Assembly (NCBI GenBank): GCA_037783545.1
Contig: JBBELK010000308.1
Coordinates: forward strand, 3,038,001-3,102,000
Source of the DNA: Henricia sp. BOLD:AAB3569
Lineage: Eukaryota; Echinodermata; Asteroidea; Spinulosida; Echinasteridae
Length of the DNA: 64,000 nucleotides
Reading direction: 5' to 3'
Under the pieces are notes generated by a model. That model had not been told where the DNA came from, did no database searches, and worked only from the letters and a program-made list of their open reading frames with translations. This document shows positions 35,001-47,000 of this stretch, piece after piece (position 1 is the stretch's first letter; each line of letters starts with the position of its first letter). A program made the position numbers and the translations under genes.

Positions 35001-38000
35001 GGTCGCTTGCAAAGCTTTGATCATAATCAAACCTGGTCACAATAAGGAATCCATAGTAAAGTACTTTACCAAAGATGTTACATCTTGATGACGTCACCAG
35101 GTGTCCGATTACATGCGCCTGAAATTGAATGCCTTACAAATTCAAAAATCTGTAAAAATTCAACCGTTTGAGATACGAACTTGTTTCCTTCGATACTGGT
35201 AATGACTATCCAAGGTCTAAATTTTATGCACAGACATTGACCTTGAATCTTGCTTCCTCTTGGTCAAAAACGAGGCTGCCTTGTCATTTAAAACTGGTAG
35301 CAGAGTGTACAGAGTGTACATGTAGTATTATACAGCATGCAGTTTTACATGCATACAAACATAAACAATACAAAAAGCGGAAAGCCATATGCTCTGTTAT
35401 CAACAGACATACTTCTAGTTTTTTAGCTTTTTTTATTCTTCTCCCAAAACCCCATAGACAAAGCGCATGGTCTTTCGGCCTGGCAAAATGGTCACTTGCA
35501 AAGCTCGGATCATCATCAAACTTGGTCACAACAATCACCTTATAATGAAGTACTGCACAAATGTGTTTACATTTTGATGACGTCATCAGGTGTCAGATTA
35601 CAAGCGTTTGAAATATATGGCCTTCAACATTTAAACTTCTGTAAAAATTCAACCGTTTGAGATACAAACTTTATTCCTTCGGCAATGGTCATGACTATCC
35701 AAGGTCTAAATTTCATACACAGACATTGACCTTGAATCTTGCTTCCTATTGGTCGAAAACGAGGCTGCCCTGTCATTTAAAACTGGTAGCAGATACAGAG
35801 ATCGGGTCAAAATAGTTAGTCTCAAGACTTCTTGGGCATTCCAAAAATACCAAAAGTTAAGTCGTGACACGAAAGAGCGCCCTCTAGCGGCAAGTTGAAA
35901 AATGGCCAAAACCTATTTTGAAGAGATGTCTGTGGCGAAGTTTTTGCAAATTGGCCCAAAATTGGTGCATATGTTCACTGAGGGTCAGTGAACACGCCCA
36001 TACCTTCAAAAGTTTGATGACGTCACCAGGTGTCAAATTACACTCAGTTGAACATGCGTTCTTCTAACGGTTATATCTAGAGAACGAAAAGGCCGATGGA
36101 GGTCAAATTTTGTGTTTTAGGTTTGTTGTGACTTGGTCTAATGCATATTAGCAGCAAAATTTGGTGGCGTAACGATGACGTCATCAAATAAGCCCGTTTG
36201 TGCAGCATAAATTTGCCAAGGTCGTTCACTTCCTCTAATGGGCGTATGACCTTGAAACCTAGCAGGGACGTAGACTTGGTCATTAACATATAACATACCA
36301 AGTTACATTAGTGTGACGTCATTTGTTGATTTGTTATGAATTTTTGAATCTGGCAACCTATACTACAGCATACACACAGTGCAGTATATACGAGTGTACA
36401 TAAGCATGAACAATCTGCATACATCTGCACTACCCATATCCCATAGACAAAGCACATAGTCTATCTCGCTGCTAGAAGGGTCGCTTGCAAAGCTTGGATC
36501 ATCATCAAACTTGGTCACAATAAGGAACTCATAGTAAAGTACTATACCAAAGAGGTTACATCTTGATGACGTCACCAGGTGTCAGATTACATGTGTCTGA
36601 AATTTAATGCCTTAAAAATTCAAAAATCTGTAAAAATTCAACCGTTTGAGATACAAACATTTTTGTTTCGGCAATGGTCATGACTATCCAATGTCTAAAT
36701 TTCATGCAGAGACAATGACCTTGAATCTTGCTTCCTATTGGTCGAAAACGAGGCTGCGTTGTCATTTAAAACTGGTAGCAGATACCGAGATTGGGTCAAC
36801 GTTGTTAGTCTCGGGACACCTTGGGCATTACAAAAATAGCAAAAGTTAAGTCGTCACACAAAAGAGCGCCCTCTAGCGGCGAGGTTAAAAATAACCAAAA
36901 CGTATTTTGAGGAGATGTTTGCGGCGAAGTTTTGGCTAATTGGCCCAAAATTAGTGCAAGTGTTCACTGAGGGTCAGTGAACATGTCCATACCTTCAAAA
37001 GTTTGATGACGTCACAAGGTGTCAAATTACACTCGGTTGAACATGCGTTCTTCTAACGGTTATATCTGAAGAACAAAAAGGCCGACGAAGGTCAAATTTT
37101 GTGTTTTAGGTTTGTTGTGACTTGTTCTAATGCATATTGTCAGCAAAATCTTGTGGCGTCACGATGTCATCAAATAAGCGCGTTTGTGCAGCATACATTA
37201 GCAAAGGTCGTTTACTTCCTCCATTGGTCGTATGACCTTGAAACCTAGCAGGTGCATGGACCTGGTCATTAACATGTGACATACCAAGTTACATTAGTTT
37301 GACATGCATGATTTGTTGATTTATTATGAATTTTTGAATCTTGTCACTGTGCATGTACATGTACATGTACGGTATGCATTTACATTGTACAAAGTGTAGA
37401 TGTAGTATTATACAGCATGCAGTTTTACATGCATACAAACATACAAAAAAAGAAAAGCGGAAAGCCATATGCTCTGTTATCAACAGACATACTTCTAGTT
37501 ATTATTGCATTTGCATATTAGCTGTTAAAGGAGCGTGTTCAGATTTTTCCAGAACATGGATTTCATTCTAACCTAGCAATCATATAAAATACCTCCCCAA
37601 AATACTATCCATGGGAAAAATTTCCAATTTTGGACGTGGAAACAAAAAGGTTGGTGTAATCACTGCACTGCTTAAATTTACGGTATGTAACTGCATAAAT
37701 TAGTTTACAAAACATTGACGTTTTTTTGCTAGGTGCTGAAGCAGAAAATGAGTTTTATGAGATAGAACGAGCACTACTTAATAATAAAAAAAGGGTGCTA
37801 ACAGGCTTTATGAAATTAGCCCTATAATCTTGGGGCATAGGCCCCCTTCCAAACATATTCAATAATATTGCGTCTGTTCGTTTTCTTACCTGCATATTCC
37901 TGAGTTCAATTATCTCTTCGCAGTCTGGATGTGGACAATGGGCCATCAAATCCATGATCTCACGCCCCACACACAAATCAGGAAACATCTTTAAAAAATA

Positions 38001-41000
38001 ACAAATAAAAAATTTAAAAAAATAATAAAATAAAAAATGTAAAAAACTGTCAAAGGTCATATGAAGGAGCACATTTGTTTATTTCATAAAGCAGAGCAGT
38101 ATTATATGTTGTTATCAATTTTGGTGAAATTTATGCTAATTTATGCTAATGAGAATTTTCATATTCATGAGCAAGGCTGTGATGTCACTACCAATAACAG
38201 TGAAATAACAATAACAGTATTGTTTAAAAAAACAAACAATTTTACCGTGAATACCTCAAAGAGGGTATTGCATAATCCTTGACAAAATTTCTCTAAAATA
38301 TAAAAAAAACTCCATTGTCTATTTCTTGACCAAACTTTGTCCAATTACCGAGATTTCTACCTCGTTGGAAAGTTTATTTAATGCCCTTTCAGGAAAGCCC
38401 CAAACATGTCTAACTTTCTGTTAGAAATTATAAACTGAAGATGGTTTTTCACTTAACACAAAAACTACGCATGGATTTTAAAGGTTTTCTGAAGCATTGA
38501 TGCATCTACAGTATAGCCCTGTCAGCATTGAACTTCTGTTTAGGTCAAACGTAAGGAGACGATAGGTACTTTTCCCATTTCTAATCCAGGGTAGACAGCC
38601 TAGTAGGAAGTTTTCCTCTCAGTAACTTTTCCCCGAGTCCAGCGGTTACTTTTCCTGGCCAACTGCTGCCCAGGAAAAATGACCAGGTAACTTTTCCTGA
38701 GACAATAAGTCCAATGCGGACACATCAAGTCGGTAAAAGCACTCTGGAAGCGTACGTCAGAGTCGTGAAGGTCATACTGTGAAGGGACACTGTGCATGCT
38801 CTCCCACGGTCTCGGTAAAATTTTCCCGTGTCGAAAAAGTCAAAATGTGGACAGCAGTAAAATTGAGCCATTTCTCATTTTACAATCGTCTCGGTAAAAC
38901 CTCCCGAAAAACAAGTCCAATGCAGACACTGCTTATGTAGCTGAAATTTCTGCAGGCTAGTTTACAAACATTCTACTTGGCCTCTTATTCCAGGAATCCG
39001 TAAAAAGTTTCATCTTGCATTGATTTATTGGGCCTTTAAGAATGTGTGGGCTCAGTTAACAGCCTGTTTACACTTGATCCCGAGCTCGGGGTCGAACCCC
39101 GAGCTCGGGGTCGAACCCCGAGCTCGGGGTCGAACCCCGAGCTCGGGGTCGAACCCCGAGCTCGGGGTCGAAAACCGAGCTCGGGATCAGCTCCGGATCA
39201 CAAACCGAGTGTAAACACTCTCGGGACCAAATTGGCCCTGGATCAGACCCCGAGATTTTGGTGTTGCGTCGGCGAAGAGTCGAACCCCTTAGCTCGGAAT
39301 CAGTTTGCGGTTGCATAAGCAATTATACCGCATCCGCTCCACAGCCGTTGCGGGGAAAAGCCTGAAAAATTCAAGTCACCTTGTACACTGTACATGACCA
39401 CATTGTTCTGTATGTACATGTATGCACGCATAGACCTTTGACTACAACTTCTGACGCCGCCCTTACGAGATCAGCTACAGAATGTAAATGCGGCACTGCG
39501 AATCATTGCAGTTAACAGCGACGCATTCGTATTAGGGGATAAAACACGATGTAAATGCTCGGTCGGATGGCGCTGCACACAAATGTACACCTGCTACATA
39601 TGTACATTTCATCACTTCAGTTATAGTTTATTTACATTTAGTATGATAGGAGTGATATTAATGCAAATGACAATTTAACTTCCTGGAATGACCTGCCATC
39701 TGAACTGCTTTTTCCTTTCGTATCAATCATACAAATTACTGTAAAATTATGTACGTGCATGCACAGGGAAATGTAATTTTTTTAAATATGAAACAGGCAA
39801 TAGTTAGACAACTAATACATTTTGCATGCACATTTTGGGGGAAGGTTTTTGGCAGTAATTGAGTCTTTCCACGGTAAAGGGGGCATTTTGGCAACACAGA
39901 CCATATTTTCAAGAAAATACAATTGTCTGGTCTCAAAATAAAAGAAATAAGTTTCAGTTGTTCTGAAGAGATAACTTAGGCCCAAAAAGGGTTACAAATA
40001 GTGTGACAACATGCCTTTCTAAAAAAACCTGTGTACAAATTTCCAATACGCTCGTAACCGGGACGGCCTAAAATTTAAAAAACGTGTCAGCCCCGGTTAC
40101 GAGCATATATTGCAAAATTGTACACAGGGTTTTTAGAAAGGCATGTTGTCACACTATTTATAACCTTTTTTGGGCCTAAGATATCACTTCAGAACAACTT
40201 ACACGTATTTCTTTTATTTTGAGACCAGACAAAGGTATTTCCTCGAAAATATGATTTGTGTTGCCAAAATGCCCCCTTTACTGTGGAAAGACCCATTTCT
40301 AAAATTGTTACTGTAAATTAAATTTGTGTGCATAAAATGGTTCGCTATTCCTTAACAAAAATGTGTGCACAACCATGCTCAAATTGACATGAAACTTCTC
40401 CCCCTCAGCTCTGTTCCAGCTGGCATGTGGAACATCTGCAAATCTGTCAAGACTACAAAATGTTAAGTGCCTCGAGCATGCCATGGTGAAAGAGTAGAAA
40501 GGAAGAGGGTAGGAGGAAAAACTGAAGAAATAGAATGGGGTACCTGACAGTATTTATTGCCTTACTAACTGTAAAGTTTGTTTGGATCGTATTTCCTGGA
40601 AAATATGGTGTTGCCAAAATTCCCCCTTTTTTACAATGAAGACTCAATTTTTAGCCAAATAACGTCTTTTTATTCATTTTCCTGGTACTCAGATTGTCAT
40701 TTAGGCCAAACAAAATAAATGGTGCGTTTACGGTAACAGCCTAAATAAAATCCAGGTAGGTAGGAAAATAATTTTATTTTGTCTTTTTTTTTTTACATTT
40801 CAGTTCATGCATTTGCGTGTTGTTTTGCAATGTTTGAAACTCACTATTAACACTATTAACCATGTTCATGTACAAGTGTAGAAATTATTGCAAAAAGTGC
40901 TCATTTAAAATTATCAACTTGAAAATTGGCAATAAAAAGTTTGAGGTCGGTAAGTTGGCCTAAAAAATTCCAGGTAGGTCGGGTTACCGTAAACACACCA

Positions 41001-44000
41001 TTTATTTTGTTTGGCCTTGTTCAAAAACGTCCTCCTAGCTGAAGTTTGGAAATTCAAATTTAAGGCCACTTTTGAACGAAGAACAGTGTTTTATTCTGGG
41101 AAAAGTTTTATTCTCTTTTTGCAGGACTTTCCCCAAAGATTTTTAATAAACCCTCAAATCCAGGTATTCTTAACACATTTTGGGTGTGAATAGAAATGTG
41201 TTTCTGTCACTAAACTGGACCAGGATATACTTTGGAACAATTGTCGCACAAAGTGTCTATGGAAAATCCCTATCAGTTGGGGGAAAACCCATGCAATAAA
41301 AAAAGGAGCATTTCTATGAAGATACACACAGTAAAATATCCTTTATAATTGTGAGGTCAGGTGGACGTGTACATTTTGCAAGGCCAGATATGTACACAGT
41401 GTATAGTACATGTTGAAACCATTCAAAATGAACCAACTTCCTGAAAAACATGTATGAAGAAGTTGTTTTTGGAAACCTAGTGGCTATTATGATGGGTATT
41501 CATTCAGGATTCTGTGGCATATAAATGGTGTGAAAGAGGGCATTTTTACGACCCCTGGATGGAATGCCACTGTCGGTCTCAGGGTTTCACACTTATTAGA
41601 CGATTTTGGATACGAATCAACACGATGTAAGAATCGCAATACATTGTAATGAAAAAACCTAGAAATCCCTAATTACTGTGGCGAAAACAAGTGAAAAGAA
41701 CATGTTGCGATTCCGTTACGACCCCTTGCGATTCCGTTACGACCCCTTAACAGCCCTGATGAAACCAATGTACGATGATCGTAAAAGTGGAAACGATTTT
41801 GATGCGAATCCTTACGACACTGATACGACACTTTGCAAATTTTTGCGATCAGATTGCGACGTTTTACGATGAATTCTGATTTCTTTGCGGCTTTTTGCGA
41901 TCTTTTATGATCATATTTTACCAAGCTTGACCCAAATTTAGTCCGAAAGTGTCAACTAACCACTGAGACCTGGTCAAACAGGTTTCGTAAGTTAGTCCAA
42001 AAGTGTCAACTAGCCACATGAGACCTGGTCAAACAGGTTTCACGAGTTAGTCCAAAAGTGTCAACTATAACCACCGAGACCTGGTCAAACAGGTTTTGCA
42101 AGTTAGTCCAAAAGTGTCAACTAACCACTGAGACCTGGTCAAACAGGTTTTGCAAGTTAGTCCAAAAGTGTCAACTAGCCACCGAGACCTGGTCAAACAG
42201 GTCTTGCGAGTTAGTCCAAAAGTGTAGCCACTGAGACCTGGTCAAACAGGTTTCGTGAGTTAGTCCAAAAGTGTCAACTAACCACTGAGACCTGGTCAAA
42301 CAGGTTTCGTGAGTTAGTCCAAAAGTGTCAACTAACCACTGAGACCTGGTCATACAGGTTTCGCGAGTTAGTCCAAAAGTGTCACCTAGCATACCTGCCA
42401 ACATTGCCGAGTAAAAAAAATCGTACTGTAGTTAAACTTGCAACGGTCGAGTTGGTACAACGGTCAAGTTGACCTGGTACTGCAACGTTTTCATGTACAC
42501 AACACATGCGGCGCACGCGGAGAGTCAGGTCAAGTCGACCGTTACGATTGTTACGATTTTCAACACTTTTAACACTTATCGTACTATAGTTGGCAGGTAT
42601 GACCTAGCCACTGAGACAGGGTCAAACAGGTTTCATGAGTTAGTCCGAAAGTGTCAACTAACCACTGAGACCTTGTCAAACAGGTTTCGCGAGTTAGTCC
42701 AAAAGTGTCAACTAGCCACTGAGACCTAGTCAAACCATCCTCTTGCAACAGTGCCCCTTTAACGCACTCCCTAACTCCTGCGTACAGTGGCCCTGTTGAA
42801 AAAGGCCCCATTTGGCGGTGGGACTAGCGACAGAAATCTTGTCGCCTCTGCTGGACCAATCAGGACGCTTGCAGTGCATTTGCAGCACGATTGCAGGAAT
42901 TCAAATGTAACGCGCGAGATTGTAAACACCGTGCATGCATGTGATACATGTACTCGGTAATGCTGGCCGTTGTCCTCGTCGGCGATTGGCTGCTATTTAA
43001 AGCATATTGGGGAATCCCTTCCATTACATTCGTCAGCATGCATCCCTGTTATTAATTTGAAAAACTGCGGAGTAAATAAGGTTCGTCGTTTGAAAGTTTG
43101 GTAGGAATGGGACAGTCATAAGGAACGGAACCCAATACAATTTCTGGAAAGTATAGAAATTGTTTCTTTTCGGCATAACATGACCGAATTGATTAAATTA
43201 CATCAAAATGACTCGGGCGTGAGTTGGCTCAAGACAACAGCCGGCTCGCTCCACAGATTTGCGTGTATTTCCTCAGGGTATTGTCACGTCGCTTTGCAGA
43301 GTAGAAATTCCCTGATATCTCAGGATGGGTCAAACGGGTTTCGCGAGTACATGCAAGTCCAAAAGTGTCAACTACATGTAGCCACTGAGACCTAGCCTAC
43401 ATGTACATGTGTTTTAGAGGAGCGTACTGCATTTTCAGAAAAATTTATTTCATTTTGACCTACACGTACATGTACATGTAACAATCATACAAAATACCTC
43501 CCCTTCTCCATGGGAAGAAAACAGGACATTTCCAATCTCCAATTTGGATGTGGAAGCAAAAAGGTTGGTATAAATCACAGTACTGCTTTATGGAACCGGA
43601 TAAATTAGTTTACAAAACATCAGTGGTTTTTTGACGATATCTTGAAAATATACGGATTAAGAGCGCAAAATTTCAGAATGGTAATGAGAAAAATACGACA
43701 ATTAATTTATGACAATGGTATCAAAATCTCAACACCCATGGGAAAAAGGGGGTTCAAAAATGTGATCTGGACACGCTCCTTTAAAGGACTATCTCTAACC
43801 AATGCAATTGGATTGCTTTTAGAGATTATGAATATTCATAACTTACTTTTTGCAATGGCAGTTGGTCTACTGGACATCTGTTGCCAGCATCCCTGTTATT
43901 TAAGAGAGAGAGAAAAAAACAATTTTGTTTATCCCCTTAGTTCAGAAATCACGGGGTACCGTGGTTGAGTGGTTTGAGTCATTGACTCATATCATTCAGG

Positions 44001-47000
44001 TGATGAAAACTTAGTGTTGCGAGTTCGATACCCGGTCGTTATACCTGTGCTCTTGAGCAAAGCATTAAAACATACATGTACATGTAACTGCTCCATCCTT
44101 CGGAAAGGATGTAAAGCCGTTGGTCTAGTATATAGTGTAATGCACTGGAGCGTTTAGGGCCTATTGCGATCATGAATCTGAAAATTTGACGCATTTACAC
44201 AATATCTTAATTCTGTTTCAACCTGCCTTTCCAACCGCGAAAATAACTGCTAATTAGAAATTGATTTAGCTTTAGGTTTGTTTTGCCCTGTATGCTTTCC
44301 CAAGACACTATGAAAAACTTCATAACGTGCTCGGGTGGGACTCGAACCCACGACCTCCTGCAAACAAGGCAGACGTCTTAACCACTCAACCACCGAGCTA
44401 GCCGGTGTTAAATGGTTCGAATCATTTCGCAACGGGATTGCAATTAATCAGAGATTGCAATTAATCCTACCAGCCATTCAACACCGACTAGCTCGGTGGT
44501 TGAGTGGTTAAGACGTCTGCTTTGTTTGCAGGAGGTCGTGGGTTCAAGTCCCAGCCGAGCACGCTATGAAGTTTTTTATAGTGTCTCGGTAAAGCACCGA
44601 GTATACAGTGTTAATAATTACGTCGGGTAAGGGAAAAACAAACCTTAATTAACTGTTAATTGTGCACACAGCGTATGTGTGGAATGTTTTGTGTGTGGAA
44701 CTGGCGCTGGATTCATCAGTTACGGTATGTACCATACAGCGTGCACTGCACAAACTCTGCCACAAGGATGCTCAAATTGCCGAATCTGATGTATTCGGGT
44801 AGCGTTTACACTACACGCAACCTTGGCAATTATATACTGGATCAACCTAGCAAATGTGGGGTTCAATCCTACCCAAAAGGTGACTTGAAAATCCGCCTTT
44901 TTCAATCAACATTTTAAAAGTTTTGGGGCCGTCCAAAGTTCAACATTTTTACAGTTCTACAGAGAGTAGTATTTTTCAAGACCACACTCACTTCCCCATC
45001 AAATGTTTGTATTGCACTACCATGAAATGTAAACATTTTACAGTGCATGTAAAGTCCTGGAAGGTCCTCGACCCCCCTCTTCCTGTTTCTAGGCTTCGTA
45101 GAATCGTGAAAATGTTGACAACTTTGGACGGCCCCTTCTGTACTTCTAGTAAGTAAAGAACAAAAACACCACAACTCACCTTCAATTAAGAATTTGCTGG
45201 TTTTTAAGTTCAATGAGTTTTAAACACGATGAAGCAATTTAAGCATCATGAGACCATTCAAAATACAACTTTGGCGAATGTTTTAAAAGCAAGTAACATA
45301 AAGCAGTAAAGGTTCCAAGTAGAAAGAAAAAAAGAAGACGCATAGACTAACTTATTTTTCTGTCCATTTGGAGTTCAAAATATAGAACAGCTACATGTAC
45401 ATGTAGGTTTAAAAAGCATTGCACGGAGGGAAAAGCAGTGTCAGCCCAAGACAAGCTTGTCTCAGGAAGTCGTTTATCCCCTTCGTCTTTCGACCAATCA
45501 CAGGCCGGGAATTCGGGGACGACAGCTGGCTTTGCGACACTGTGTCTCAAACGGAGCTCTCTCAGGAAGTGACTCAAGGCTTAGAAGTAATACATCGGAG
45601 TGTCTTACACATCTGGCTTTGAAAAGGGTTATAACGTTATGTGTTTACTTCTGCCAATAAGGCAACTGCAGGAGCATTCTACATTAGTGGCGTTCGAATA
45701 GCTTACACCGAATTACACCGGGTTTACACCATGAGAAATTTTCAGAAGACAGAGCTCGATTTAGACACTAGCCTAGCATACAAACACTATAGTCAAGAGT
45801 TTTGCGGGCTGTAGTCAAACTTCCTTCTGGGTAGCCCGGCCAGGCTAGTCAAAAATTAGCAACTTACCTTTTTGTTTGATGAATTAACTGTGATGCGATA
45901 TTTGGTTTTTAATATGTGAATAAAACAAAAATAAACTCCAATATTGGTCGGGCTAGTGACAATTTGTGAGGGCTAGTCCAAAATACAGCTGACGAGCTCG
46001 GTGGGCTAGTCAGAAAAAAGGTTAGCGCAAGCCCTGAGAAGATATACAAAATGAACGGAACATGGTTTTGCTTTGAATTCTGGGAACACAGGTCAAAGGT
46101 TGTTGCCAGGCACTGGCGGGGCCTTTATAAGCTAGCGGAATTAGTTGCCTTAACGGTAACGTTAAACTCCGTCAATGGCAATGATTCTGCCCGAGATATA
46201 TTTTTTATCAGAGGAATATTTTTAGATCTGCCAAATGAAGAGGTGTGCATGCGTGCAATAACATACATGTATTAGGGGTGATCCTGCATTCCTTCAGAAG
46301 CTTTCGGCTGCAGCATGCACATTCCGCCACCGTCTCCAGCCATGTATTGACAATAAAGAAATTTTTTAAAGTCTATTTCTTCTGGATTCATTTCTGCTGG
46401 ATTCCTTAGTCGTCTGTTGTCAATCATGAAGAAGGAAGCATGTCCAAATGACATTTTCACACAAAATGTCTGCTCACAACCGTACCCTGGGAGAATCCAT
46501 GTTTCACCAAAAGATTTCTACTCGACCGTGAAAGACGTTAGACAGGTTCCCGTACCCCATATGGGTGCAGGTCAACTCGACTTGACCAACTCAACCGGTG
46601 TACCAACTCCACCATTTTACCAACTCGACCGTTGTGCATTGTGTACGCACAGCGGTCGAGTGCCTTCGAGTTGGTAAACGGTCGAGTTGACTCCACTTTG
46701 AAGTCGAGTTGGTCACGATGAACAAATAGACGGAATTTTTAGGTCTGGGAACCAGACAAGAGACACGTGGCACACTAAACCTTTCGCGGACATTAGAGGG
46801 CACAGTAGGCCACGTGTCTCTTGTTTGCCTCTGGTGCCCCTGCTCTTGGCCCCCTTTTGAAATCCTCTCATATACGGTACTTTTCATTTTCCAATGGAAG
46901 TGCCCTTTTTAAACTCCAAAAGACCACTCCAAAAACAGAAATGGCAGCACAGTGACGAATTTCAAGCCCTGCAGACCTAAAGATGGAATCTTTAGGTCTA

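Larger units (their letters stand above)
28218..37498. repeat. 9.3-kb array of about ten monomers grouped in four composite elements
   Basis: Monomers are marked by CATAGACAAAGC at 28234, 29224, 30120, 31109, 32100, 33000, 33990, 34966 (diverged), 35453 and 36442, with spacing mostly 896-991 (one truncated, 487). Two types alternate: A starts TCTTCTCCCAAAACCCC, B starts ATCCCATAGACAAAGCAC. Composite elements are A-B (28218-30073), A-B-B (30105-32951), A-B-B' (32985-35418) and A-B (35438-37498). Each ends with TCTGTTATCAACAGA, then about seven bases, then CTAG followed by T. Short frames are conserved only because the DNA is; there is no Rep/helicase gene. The array lies in TRAF6 intron 3. Confidence 0.85.

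Noticed and set aside
28277..37571. Many similar short frames (for example around 28428-28640, 30323-30526, 33203-33406) across the array, suggesting a gene family
   Set aside because: They are conserved because the monomers are; frames also stay open on the opposite strand, start and end at non-gene sites and show no domain or splice pattern.
44491..44561. Functional tRNA gene
   Set aside because: Secondary structure is nearly complete, but at least three other copies share the same 3' extension and vary in the body, which indicates a SINE family.
46272..46460. Possible missing RING exon of TRAF6 on minus
   Set aside because: The translation has no Cys/His pattern; the exon was found instead at 43847-43892.
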